This document shows positions 23,215 through 30,545 of a stretch of DNA of 33,694 nucleotides, piece by piece. The DNA is taken from contig JAUXRN010000158.1 of assembly GCA_030681835.1 (NCBI GenBank), positions 1-33,694 on the forward strand. The letters are read 5' to 3'. Position numbers and translations under genes: made by a program. Source of the stretch: Actinomycetota bacterium. Its GTDB lineage: Bacteria; Actinomycetota; Actinomycetes; S36-B12. The notes under the pieces were generated by a model. It was not told where the DNA came from. It did not search any database and saw only the letters and a list, made by a program, of their open reading frames with translations. Position 1 is the stretch's first letter, and each line of letters opens with the position of its first letter.

Positions 23215-24374
23215 CGTTCGTGGCTGGAAACCCAGTCGCCAGCGAGCACCGCGCTGCCGAGGGAGATCTCGCCGGCCAGGACGACTGCCGCGCAGATCTC
23301 CGCCAGCTTGTGCACCTTGCCCGGACCGTGGCAGCCGAGCAGTTCCAGGCATTCCCGCTGGGTGGCGAGACCGGTACCGCCGCCCACGGTGGCGACGATG
23401 AGGGCAGGCAGGGTGATCGACCAGTAGTAGTCGCCCGACTCCAGCATCTGGGTGTACACGATGCCCGCGTGCGACTCGGACACGTTGGCGACGTCCTGCC
23501 CTGTCGCGATGAACAGCGCGGTGAGGCCGTTGGCCGCGTGGGCGCCGTTGTTGGCCGAGCGGGAGAGGAAGGCACCGGTCTGGCTCAGTTGCCGGGCCCA
23601 GAAGAGGGTGGCCGGTTCGACGCCCATGATGGAACGGAGCAGGTCGGCCGGGATGACGGCCTCGGCGACCACCCTCTTGCCCCGGGTCTGCAGCACGTTG
23701 ATGGCCGAGTGCTTCTTGTCGGTGTCGATGCCGCCGGACAGCATGTATCGGCTCGCCCCGGGGTACTGCTCCTTGAGCCACTCGCAGGCCGCGTGGGTGG
23801 CCCGGCCGACCATGTTCTGCCCGGCCGCGTCCCCGGTCGTGTAGTCGAATCGCAGGTAGAGCAGCGGGCCGACGACGTACTGCTCGATCTCCACGAGCCG
23901 GCCGATGCTGGTCGTGGACTCGGCTGCAGCCGCGATCTCGTCGTGGTGCTCGCGGATCCACGCGCCGAACTCGACGGCCTCGAGGGCGTTGGCGAAGGCG
24001 AAGACCGGCGCGCGCTGCATGCGGTCCCCGACGACCGTCGCGCGCACGCCGCCGGCCTCGCTCAGCAGGCGCATCCCGCGGTTGTAGGAAGCGACGAGAG
24101 TGCCCTCGGTCGTTGCCATGGGGACGTAGAAGTCGCCCTGGGCGTGCTGGCCATTGATCCGCAGCGGGCCAGCCAGGCCGATCGGGACCTGTGCCACCCC
24201 CAAGAAGTTCTCGATATTCCCGGGCAGGGAGGCGGGGTCGACGGAGTAGCTGCCGACGTGGGCGAGGTCGGCACCCGTCATCGCGCGGGCGAAGTCGCGG
24301 CGGCGGGCGGCTTGGGCCTCGGTGTAGTCGCCCTCCCGCTCGCGCGGGACGGACGGGGATCGCTCCGCGGTCAT
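23193..24374 (-). CDS. HMG-CoA reductase, class I-like, divergent
   Basis: Reduces HMG-CoA to mevalonate in typical members. The 393-residue protein keeps all four catalytic positions: Glu90 (MATTEGTLVAS), Lys220 (DTDKKHSAIN), Asp294 (TGQDVANV) and His385 near the C-terminus (WVSSHERLGRNRG). The order and the GRGK-like QTRGKRVVAEAVIP stretch match class I. The usual NADPH-binding DAMGMN is changed to DAAGQN (182-187). No membrane anchor is present, as in bacterial and archaeal forms. Most actinobacteria make isoprenoids by the MEP route, so this is an accessory enzyme, and no other mevalonate gene is in the window. The ATG at 24374 overlaps the stop of the upstream gene (ATGA), making it third in a coupled operon. 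Confidence 0.9.
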   Translation of the reverse strand: MTAERSPSVPREREGDYTEAQAARRRDFARAMTGADLAHVGSYSVDPASLPGNIENFLGVAQVPIGLAGPLRINGQHAQGDFYVPMATTEGTLVASYNRGMRLLSEAGGVRATVVGDRMQRAPVFAFANALEAVEFGAWIREHHDEIAAAAESTTSIGRLVEIEQYVVGPLLYLRFDYTTGDAAGQNMVGRATHAACEWLKEQYPGASRYMLSGGIDTDKKHSAINVLQTRGKRVVAEAVIPADLLRSIMGVEPATLFWARQLSQTGAFLSRSANNGAHAANGLTALFIATGQDVANVSESHAGIVYTQMLESGDYYWSITLPALIVATVGGGTGLATQRECLELLGCHGPGKVHKLAEICAAVVLAGEISLGSAVLAGDWVSSHERLGRNRG

Positions 24375-25498
24375 GCGCCCGTGAGGGGATCGGGCGAGGC
24401 ATCCGTCTCGGCGAGCGTCGTCGGCCCCACGCCGGTGTCGGTGCGCGTGCGCCACGGCCACTCCCACGTGCGGAACGGTGCGAGCGGTGCGAGCAGCGGT
24501 TCCATTCCGCGCGACGAGGCCTCGGCTGCGACCTGGCTCAGCCCGGACGGATCCGCGCTGGACGCGCGCTCCGCCACGCCGGCCGCGATCGCGTCGCGGG
24601 CACCGGTCGACAGGAGCTCGGAGTCCATGAGGAAGTAGTCCTTGAAGAAGACCTGGCCAAGGACGCGATCCGACACGATGCGGGTCAGCAGGTCGAGCAT
24701 GGCCTCGTGCGTGGTGCTGAACTCGGTCGTCTCCAGCAGCAGCAGGCGGTCGTTGAACGCCTCTTGGCCGAAGTACTGGGCCATCACCGTGAAGAGGATG
24801 TTGTTGGGCCGGGCGACGTACAGGCAGTTCGAGACGCCGTAGGTCCGTGGCCACGCCTCGTCGCCGATCAGCGCACGCCACTCGTCCATCACCGACATCC
24901 AGTGGCTGACCTGCAGGCCCGCCGCGTAGCCGATGGCGGCCTGGATGCTCGGCTTGAGCGACTGCGCGTAGACCGTCAACGTCTCGGGGGTGAACTCGCC
25001 CGAGTCGAGGCACTGGGTCATGAAATCCAGGTTCGTGCTGAGGATGTGCCGCACCGCGCCGAGCCCCTCGTCCGGCAGGCCCCAGTCATCGCAGGAGTCC
25101 AGGGCCTGCTGCATCTGCTCGCGATAGGCGCGCATCGGCCCGTGCCAGGCGCGGGTGGTGGGGTCCCCGGTGTAGCGGGCGAGGAGTTGATACGTGGCGA
25201 TGGCGCTGTGTCCCACCGACTTGGTCGCCTCGTACTGGATCGGCACCCGAGGGGCCTCGAGCGGCTCGTGGCCCGGCCGGTAGAGGGTGAACTGGCCGCC
25301 CTGGCTGGTGAACAGGCCGAGAATGACCGGGCAGGAGTCGAGCAGGTTCTTCTGGTATGCCGCCAGGGCATGGGCGTAGATGCTGTCCTTCGCCGAGTTC
25401 AACGCGAGGGCCGACGCTAGGCCCACGTCGGCCGGCGATGCCGCGGGCACCTCGCGGACGACCTCGCGCATGAACGGCGGGACAGCGGAATGGCTCAT
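24371..25498 (-). CDS. Unknown protein encoded between ABM-domain and HMG-CoA reductase genes
   Basis: I do not recognise this 375-residue protein. It has no signal peptide and no clear membrane helix, and appears largely alpha-helical (many Ala/Leu/Gln heptad-like runs, for example YREQMQQALDSC and EAMLDLLTRIVSDRVLGQVF). Notable stretches are DSCPVILGLFTSQGGQFTLYRPGHEPL (about 55-81) and WMSVMDEWRALIGDEAWPRTYGVSNCLYVARPNNILF. The C-terminal 30 residues are polar and likely flexible. The ATG at 25498 has an AGGGAG ribosome binding site; a longer in-frame start upstream would overlap the ABM gene. It is 29 nt behind that gene and overlaps HMG-CoA reductase by 4 nt, so it is probably needed in the same process. 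Confidence 0.8.
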   Translation of the reverse strand: MSHSAVPPFMREVVREVPAASPADVGLASALALNSAKDSIYAHALAAYQKNLLDSCPVILGLFTSQGGQFTLYRPGHEPLEAPRVPIQYEATKSVGHSAIATYQLLARYTGDPTTRAWHGPMRAYREQMQQALDSCDDWGLPDEGLGAVRHILSTNLDFMTQCLDSGEFTPETLTVYAQSLKPSIQAAIGYAAGLQVSHWMSVMDEWRALIGDEAWPRTYGVSNCLYVARPNNILFTVMAQYFGQEAFNDRLLLLETTEFSTTHEAMLDLLTRIVSDRVLGQVFFKDYFLMDSELLSTGARDAIAAGVAERASSADPSGLSQVAAEASSRGMEPLLAPLAPFRTWEWPWRTRTDTGVGPTTLAETDASPDPLTGA

Positions 25499-25527
25499 GT
25501 CGGGGACTCCCTGGCTCAGCGGGTGGG

Positions 25528-26523
25528 TCAGAATCCCCAGCCCATGTAGATCGTCACCGTAACGGCGACCGTCACCGCGTACACACCGATGAGGATCATC
25601 ACGCCCCGGATCGTCTCGTCCTTCGCTGCCAGCGGGTCCAGCCACCACGACATCACCCTTGTGACGAACGGCATGAGGACCCAGGTGAGCAGGATCGTGC
25701 CGATCACGTTGCCGATGAACACGACGGCCGGGAAGGGTATGCCCAGGCCGTCCACGACGGTTTCGCCGCCAATGGACAGGCCACGACCGAACCACGAGCC
25801 GAGGGTGATGTTGTAGGCCGTGACCAGGGGATAGAGGACGGCCAGGACCGTCATGGCCTTCTTCCACGTGGGCGTGGCCGCCGAGGAGGCGCCCGTGTCG
25901 AACCAGAGGTCGCGCCCGGCTGGCTGGACCCGGACCTGCGAGGTGGCGAAGCCGTCCTCGAGGGCGACGAGCCGCTTGCGCTGGTCCGACTCCTGCCAGG
26001 CCCGCAGGTCCGCATCGGACGCGAAGGTGATGATCGTCGTCCAGACGCCGTCCTCGGTCGGCGGCTCGAAGACCTTGATCCCGGCGAAGCCGGCCCGGGC
26101 AGCGACCGCTGCGTTCAGCTCGGCCTGGACGGCCCGCCAGTCATCGACCCGCTCGGCCGGGATCCACTCGCTGATGACCATCGACCGGCGTGCGTCGTCG
26201 AGCTCCTCGGTCTGCGACTCGACCGGCGGTGCGGCGAAGAGGGGTCCCGCGTCGGCCACGAGCTGGGCACGCGCCGGCGAGGCACGCCACGCATCGCGGG
26301 CCCCGCCCGACGCGAAGCGGTAGGTCAGCCGCCAGTCGGTGCCGCCTCCGCGTGCCGGCACCGAGTCGACCGTCAAGCCGAGGAAGCCATCGGCGGAGCG
26401 GGCAGAGACAGCAGTCGCGGCGAGCCACGCGTGCAGGTCGGCGTCCATGCCTGCTGCGACAGGGAAGCTCACCGAGAGGAAGGACACGGGGGCGTCCGTC
26501 GCGCCCGCCGAAGACGACGGCAT
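25528..26523 (-). CDS. Double ABM-domain protein with C-terminal membrane region (COG3224-like)
   Basis: The 331-residue protein has two antibiotic-biosynthesis-monooxygenase-type (dimeric alpha+beta barrel) domains in tandem at about 12-95 and 114-205, followed by TWKKAMTVLAVLYPLVTAYN and two more hydrophobic helices (about 222-240, 265-287, 305-327). This is the layout of the COG3224 group. ABM domains can be cofactor-free monooxygenases, but many have no known activity, and the membrane-tail form has no established role. It is first in the operon with the unknown protein and HMG-CoA reductase, which suggests a membrane-bound step on an isoprenoid or lipid-like substrate; that is inference. 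The ATG at 26523 follows a G-rich stretch that is a poor ribosome binding site. Confidence 0.85.
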   Translation of the reverse strand: MPSSSAGATDAPVSFLSVSFPVAAGMDADLHAWLAATAVSARSADGFLGLTVDSVPARGGGTDWRLTYRFASGGARDAWRASPARAQLVADAGPLFAAPPVESQTEELDDARRSMVISEWIPAERVDDWRAVQAELNAAVAARAGFAGIKVFEPPTEDGVWTTIITFASDADLRAWQESDQRKRLVALEDGFATSQVRVQPAGRDLWFDTGASSAATPTWKKAMTVLAVLYPLVTAYNITLGSWFGRGLSIGGETVVDGLGIPFPAVVFIGNVIGTILLTWVLMPFVTRVMSWWLDPLAAKDETIRGVMILIGVYAVTVAVTVTIYMGWGF

Positions 26524-26581
26524 ATCCCCCCGTTCCCGGTCGCGGTGGACCGCAGCATCGTGCGAGCGGGACGAAGCCTAG

Positions 26582-27304
26582 CTACGGCCGCTTCGCGCCG
26601 GCCACGTTGACGGTGATCGCTCCGCCGTCGCACGAGATTCCCTGGCCCGCCATCCGGACGGACTCGTCCGTCCCGATCGTGAACGTGAGGTTCCCCGTGC
26701 ACTGCGAGCCGTTGAACTCACCAGTCGCCCCCCTCGCCACCCCGCCCTGGCTGGTGGTCCCATCGGCATTGGCCGAGACGACCCAGGTCACCGTGCCGCG
26801 TGCCACGCCGCCGAGCACCCCGTTCTGCACGGTCAGCTGCAGGCCCTGGACCTGTGCTCCGACGGCGACCGCGGGGTCGGTGCTCGCCGTGACGGTGTAG
26901 CCGAAGTCATAGGTGCCGTTCAGGTCGGACAGCTGGTGTTGCGTCAGGGACGGATTCACCGTGGCGCAGCTGTTCGAGCCCAGGTTCGGCACCGACTTGG
27001 TGAGCACGAGCAGCTCGTGCTTGCCCAGGCGCCCGAACGCGGACTGAACGGCGATCTGGCCGAAGGGGATCGGGAAGCACCCCGACTTGATCGCGAAATG
27101 CCGCCCGTCTTTCGCGTTGCCGGGCAGGCAGCCGTTTGCCTTGAGCAGGGTGCGTGCCTCCTGGACGGTCAGCCCGACAACGGGGACCGCCGTGCATCGT
27201 CCGGCCTGCTGTGTGGGGATCCCCCAGGCGGGGACCGCGTTCAGCACTACGGCTGCCGCAAAGAGGCCGCCGATCATGAGTGACGCAAATCGGGGACTAG
27301 TCAT
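26582..27304 (-). CDS. Secreted protein with a PASTA-like N-terminal domain
   Basis: A 240-residue exported protein of unknown function. The signal peptide is about 1-29 (LMIGGLFAAAVVLNAVPAWG). Residues about 39-105 look like a PASTA domain: VPVVGLTVQEARTLLKANGCLPG has the V..V.GL...EA...L...G pattern. Cys at 37, 59, 76 and 113 may form disulfides. The C-terminal part (about 117-240) is a Gly/Thr-rich beta domain with DLNGTYDFGYTV and a Cys pair (202, 225). A decayed copy of the middle part lies upstream at 27445-27600. The ATG at 27304 is chosen over a GTG 9 nt upstream because GAGGTG is at the right distance. Binding of cell-wall fragments would suit a PASTA fold but is not shown. Confidence 0.8.
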   Translation of the reverse strand: MTSPRFASLMIGGLFAAAVVLNAVPAWGIPTQQAGRCTAVPVVGLTVQEARTLLKANGCLPGNAKDGRHFAIKSGCFPIPFGQIAVQSAFGRLGKHELLVLTKSVPNLGSNSCATVNPSLTQHQLSDLNGTYDFGYTVTASTDPAVAVGAQVQGLQLTVQNGVLGGVARGTVTWVVSANADGTTSQGGVARGATGEFNGSQCTGNLTFTIGTDESVRMAGQGISCDGGAITVNVAGAKRP

Positions 27305-27710
27305 CGAGATCACCTCGGATGCAGTCGAACCACGCGGACCCTTTCGCCGGACCCGCTACGCCAACGGTCCTCCCGGCCTCCCGGACTGTCAACAGGCGCA
27401 GAACGCGGACGTGCGCCTCCCCGCGTCATGGCGAAGCCCTGTCACGGTCCCTCCTGCATCTGCCCGCCGAAGGCGCCGTTCCTGACCCGGAACGTCACGA
27501 CGTACTGCTCCCTGGCAACCGGCGCGGCGGGGCTGGTGCTGGCGGGGACCTTGTACCTGGAGTCATGCGTGCCGTCGAGGTCGGACAGGCCGTGGGCGCG
27601 GCCGCGTGGCCTGATCCGCAAGCCAAGGACCCGACCATCCGGCCCGCGATGGGTGTCAAGGACGTCCGGCGGCACCGGCTGGATAGGCTGGCGAGGCATG
27701 CTTCCCCACG
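27305..27710. other. Gene-poor spacer with a decayed gene fragment
   Basis: About 400 nt with no intact gene. It holds the leader of the PASTA-like gene (GAGGTG ribosome binding site), the decayed paralogue fragment at 27445-27600 and, near its end, a possible -10 box TAGGCT (27684-27689) for the downstream tRNA. Nothing else is recognisable. Confidence 0.6.
27445..27600 (-). pseudogene. Decayed partial copy of the adjacent PASTA-like secreted protein gene
   Basis: The minus-strand reading frame gives HGLSDLDGTHDSRY, then VPASTSPAAPV, then VTFRVRNGAFGG. These match HQLSDLNGTYDFGY, VTASTDPAVAV and LQLTVQNGVLGG at about residues 123-166 of the intact neighbour, in the same order and spacing. 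The frame hits a stop soon after and there is no signal peptide or PASTA part, so this is a remnant of a tandem duplicate. Confidence 0.65.
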
Positions 27711-27784
27711 GGGGCGGTAGCTCAGCTGGTTAGAGCCCCGGACTCATAATCTGGTCGTCGTCGGTTCGAGCCCGACCCGCCCCA
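27711..27784 (+). tRNA. tRNA with anticodon CAU (elongator Met, or Ile2)
   Basis: A 74-nt cloverleaf. Acceptor arms GGGGCGG (27711-27717) and CCGCCCC (27777-27783) pair perfectly; the discriminator is A27784. The anticodon stem CCGGA/TCTGG (one G-U pair) holds the loop CTCATAA, anticodon CAT. The T arm is GTCGG-TTCGAGC-CCGAC. A paired first base and the lack of three G-C pairs in the anticodon stem exclude initiator tRNA. Elongator Met and lysidine-modified Ile2 cannot be told apart by eye. CCA is not encoded. Confidence 0.93.
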
Positions 27785-28168
27785 CTCGCTGAAAGTCGTT
27801 GCGGCGCAACGAGTTTCAGTTTGACTAAAGTGCTGCATGATGGGTGCGAACAGGCTCTCTTGTGCCCACTTAGTGGCACAGATCTGGCAGGGAATCCCTC
27901 ATAGAGCCCGTCCGAAATCCGGGCAATGGCACGATAGTGGCACGCCGACGACGACCAGATTCGGGCCGCACTCGGCGCAAGCGTCGAGGTCCGCAGACCT
28001 GGATCGGCACTCACTCGCGATGCGCAGGTCCGGGTTTCACGTCGCCGAGGCGGCTGCAGGCAACTGCAATCGGGCTAGGTAGCAGGCGCGTCTGCCATTT
28101 CAGGGCCGGGTCGATTTCGCGTATCCATGGAGCGGCACGGCTGGGAGGCGCGCGAGCGCCTGGGGGAA
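27785..28168. other. Gene-free spacer behind the CAU tRNA
   Basis: About 380 nt with no gene I can support. It contains the 31-nt hairpin at 27789-27819, a local hairpin GTGCCCAC-TTA-GTGGCAC at 27862-27879, and repeated TGGCAC words (27874-27879, 27927-27932, 27938-27943; TAGTGGCAC occurs twice). Short frames here are not protein-like. A past insertion site behind the tRNA is possible. Confidence 0.5.
27789..27819 (+). terminator. Long hairpin directly behind the CAU tRNA
   Basis: CTGAAAGTCGTTGCG and CGCAACGAGTTTCAG are 15-nt arms with one mismatch around a single central G. It starts 5 nt after the tRNA and is followed by a short T-rich stretch (TTTGACT), as expected of a tRNA terminator. 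Its near-perfect dyad could also be a recombinase or regulator site. Confidence 0.55.
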
Positions 28169-28801
28169 TCAGTAGGGCTCAGCCCAGAAGATGAGCTCGT
28201 CGGTGCCGGTCCCCACGTGGTCGACAACCTTGAGGCGACCGTCTTTCAGGTCACGGAAGAGCGAGAAACTCGCCTCATGCCACGTGGCGCAGGCGCTGGC
28301 CGCGTTACCGGGGGCCGATGGCTGCGCCGGTGGCGTGGGCGTTGGCGGTGGCGACGGCTGCGGGGGCTTGGGCTTGTCCGGCAGGAGGGCCATCTCGCGT
28401 GACGGAGGGGCCGTGGGCGCGGCCGGGGCGGTGGGGGCCGCCGGCGCCGTGTTCGGCGGCGTGCGCATCGGCAGGACCGACCCGTTGTAGGCGTAGATGC
28501 GGTTGCCGTTGGCTGGGTTGGTCGTCAGGCCGGTCCGCGTCAGGCGCCAGACAACGTCGCCGACGGCGCGGGGGCACGTCGTGGCCGGACGCGCTGACCC
28601 GTCCTGCGGACCAAGGATCTTGACCACCGTGCCGATGAACCCGGCATTGGTTGCGGTGATCGACAGCACGAGACCCTTTGTTGCCCACGCGTCCACGATG
28701 GGGTCCCTAGCGCGGGTGGGTCCGGCCGAGGCGGCTCCCGATGTGATGATGCCCACCACCAGGAGGGCCAGTACTCCACTGGCGGCGATGATCCGGCGCA
28801 T
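28169..28801 (-). CDS. Secreted protein with a split unnamed domain and Pro-rich insert
   Basis: A 210-residue exported protein. The signal peptide is about 1-26 (LALLVVGIITSGAASA). Residues 34-111 and 170-207 together form a domain that I also find in the secreted protein at 30546-31418: a W near the start, GTVV, a Cys, VVW, Y-x-GS, then C..W..A.F...D...G.LKVV......GT.ELIFW. In this copy the two halves are separated by a low-complexity linker rich in Pro, Ala and Thr (113-166). No enzyme motif is visible. The ATG at 28801 has GGAGG at the right distance; a GTG lies one codon upstream. It follows the propeller gene at 28941-30110 on the same strand after 139 nt. Confidence 0.75.
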   Translation of the reverse strand: MRRIIAASGVLALLVVGIITSGAASAGPTRARDPIVDAWATKGLVLSITATNAGFIGTVVKILGPQDGSARPATTCPRAVGDVVWRLTRTGLTTNPANGNRIYAYNGSVLPMRTPPNTAPAAPTAPAAPTAPPSREMALLPDKPKPPQPSPPPTPTPPAQPSAPGNAASACATWHEASFSLFRDLKDGRLKVVDHVGTGTDELIFWAEPY

Positions 28802-28940
28802 CACGCACCTCCACGGCCCGCCGGCACAGCGGCTTGGTGCCGCTAGGCAGCCACGTCCACGATAGGCCGAACCCGACCCTGACGCGCGCCGAGCCGACGC
28901 CAGCGAGGTCCCAGTGGGCGGTTCGCTCTAGACGGCCTGC

Positions 28941-30110
28941 TCAGCGGCTCACGGCCACGACGCTGACTGTGCCGTCGATCTCCGTGCCGTCGATCTCCGT
29001 GCCGTCGCTCTCCGTCAAGTCGGGCCAGTTCGCCACGTACAGTCGCGTCCCGGCGGAGTTGATAACCGGCTCGCCAGACGCGTACGTCACCCGGCCGCGT
29101 GCGACGACGGCGTTCGTGGCCAAATCGATCATGAGGACCCGCTTCCCGCCCGTCACGAAAAGCCGAGTCGCAGACGCGTCCAGCACCGGAGTGAACGGTT
29201 CGATACCCGTCGCGATGTGCCCGATGACGGTGTTCTTGAGCGTGTCGATGACCGTCACCGTATCCTCGTTCGCGGTCACCAGGTACAGCCGATTCCGGGT
29301 GGGGTCGAGCACCGGCATCCCGGGCCACATGCCCACGGTGATGCTGGCGACCTTCTTGTGCTTGCGCGTATCCAGGACCAGGAGCGTACCTGGGTCCTCG
29401 TCGTCGCTGAGGGGGACGTACAGGAGGCTCCGGTCCGGGTCCGGCACCATGTCGGAGGGGTTCTCGATGTCGGTGATCCGCCACACGATGCGTGCTGTCC
29501 GCGGGTCCACGGCGACGATCGACCCGCGGTAGGCGCGCCATTCGTTCATGTAGAGCCGGCCGTTGTCCGGGTTGAGCGACATGACGGTCGCACCCTTCGG
29601 TGGGGCGACAGTACGAATAACGGCACCGGTGGCCGGGGCGAGCGTGAGCAGCACCGTCGGCTCCTCGGTCAGCACGTAGAGCCGGCCGCGCGGCGCATCG
29701 AGGACCATGGCGGTCGGGTAACCCTTGGTGACGATGGTCTTGAGGACGGTGTTCGTGCCCGTATCGATCACCAGCAGCTTCTTCGCGCTGGGGAGGAGCG
29801 CGAACAGGCGCCTGCGCGCGGAGTCGAGGGCCACCTGCTGGATCTGGTCGTCCAGCGGCGTGCCGACGTCGATCGTGGCGGTGACCGCGTTGCTGGTCGT
29901 GCTGATGACGGAGATGGACGCGGAATAGCTGTTGGCCACGTACAACTGACCCCTGGCCTCGTCGAGCACGGGGGTGATCGGGCGCTCCCCGACGGTAATC
30001 GTGGCGACCGTGTTCAGGGTCGCGTGCGGCAGGACGGCCGCAGCCGGCGAGGCGAGTGACTGGGCCAGGAGGGGTAGTCCGACGGCTGCCGTGATGAGCG
30101 TGCGGTGCAT
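28941..30110 (-). CDS. Secreted YVTN-repeat beta-propeller protein (propeller A)
   Basis: A 389-residue exported protein. The signal peptide is about 1-25 (LITAAVGLPLLAQSLASPAAA). The rest is made of about 42-residue repeats of the YVTN type, for example ITVGERPITPVLDEARGQLYVANSYSASISVIST and VTVIDTLKNTVIGHIATGIEPFTPVLD, which fold as propeller blades. Such proteins bind surfaces, ligands or partners, or serve as scaffolds; no catalytic residues can be inferred. Near the C-terminus a 15-bp tandem repeat encodes DGTEIDGTEIDGT. The ATG at 30110 has GGGAGG 5-6 nt upstream. Two related propellers are encoded on the other strand (31761-33011 and from 33023). Confidence 0.88.
   Translation of the reverse strand: MHRTLITAAVGLPLLAQSLASPAAAVLPHATLNTVATITVGERPITPVLDEARGQLYVANSYSASISVISTTSNAVTATIDVGTPLDDQIQQVALDSARRRLFALLPSAKKLLVIDTGTNTVLKTIVTKGYPTAMVLDAPRGRLYVLTEEPTVLLTLAPATGAVIRTVAPPKGATVMSLNPDNGRLYMNEWRAYRGSIVAVDPRTARIVWRITDIENPSDMVPDPDRSLLYVPLSDDEDPGTLLVLDTRKHKKVASITVGMWPGMPVLDPTRNRLYLVTANEDTVTVIDTLKNTVIGHIATGIEPFTPVLDASATRLFVTGGKRVLMIDLATNAVVARGRVTYASGEPVINSAGTRLYVANWPDLTESDGTEIDGTEIDGTVSVVAVSR
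28969..29013 (+). repeat. Three tandem 15-bp units inside propeller A
   Basis: GTGCCGTCGATCTCC occurs twice in a row and a third unit differs by one base. Each unit keeps frame and adds five residues (DGTEI) in a surface loop near the C-terminus, so unit number could vary without breaking the protein. Confidence 0.85.
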
Positions 30111-30545
30111 GGCGCCTCCCAGGTCGCTCTACCGGCACCTTGCGACGTTCGCGGCCCGTCGGGCAGAGGCGAAGGTCCCGGAGGGGCTCCTCCTCCTCCG
30201 GTGTCGTGCACCTGAGCGGGCCGTCCGTCACCCCTGCCCCCGCTGGAGGGAATGCCAGGTGGAGCCTGCACGGGAGTACTCGGGCGGCAGTGGCTCCCCG
30301 TCACGCCACCCTCGCCGAACCCCCGGGTATCCGTCAAACAACAGAACTGGCGCTGCTGTCTCTTTGCGGCGAGGGTGCCGGTTAGGGCCGGATTCCCGCT
30401 GCACGGCAGGTCGCCAGCGGCGGCGTCCGCGCTCTTTGAGGCCATTCAGCGTTGCTCTGGGACCTAAGACCCTGGCTGCTTCCTGGCACGAACGGTAACT
30501 TGCCAGTGACGGCCGCTCTCGCAGGCAGAGAGAAGGTGGTGACAG
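30111..30545. promoter_or_regulatory. Divergent spacer of the propeller locus
   Basis: About 435 nt separate the start codons of the minus-strand and plus-strand halves of the locus. It should hold promoters in both directions, but I cannot place either with confidence. A CTGGCA...TGCCAG inverted repeat (30483-30506, 12-nt spacer) precedes the plus-strand gene, whose ribosome binding site is AGAAGGTGG. No gene is supported here. Confidence 0.45.

Noticed and set aside
27730-28014. A minus-strand frame reading through the CAU tRNA
   Set aside because: Its C-terminal residues come from the tRNA gene itself, a common false protein call.
27937-28194. A frame beginning MARRRRP behind the tRNA that recalls the N-terminus of some phage integrases
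   Set aside because: Only a few basic residues match, no catalytic region follows and the frame ends early. This is too weak to call an integrase remnant.
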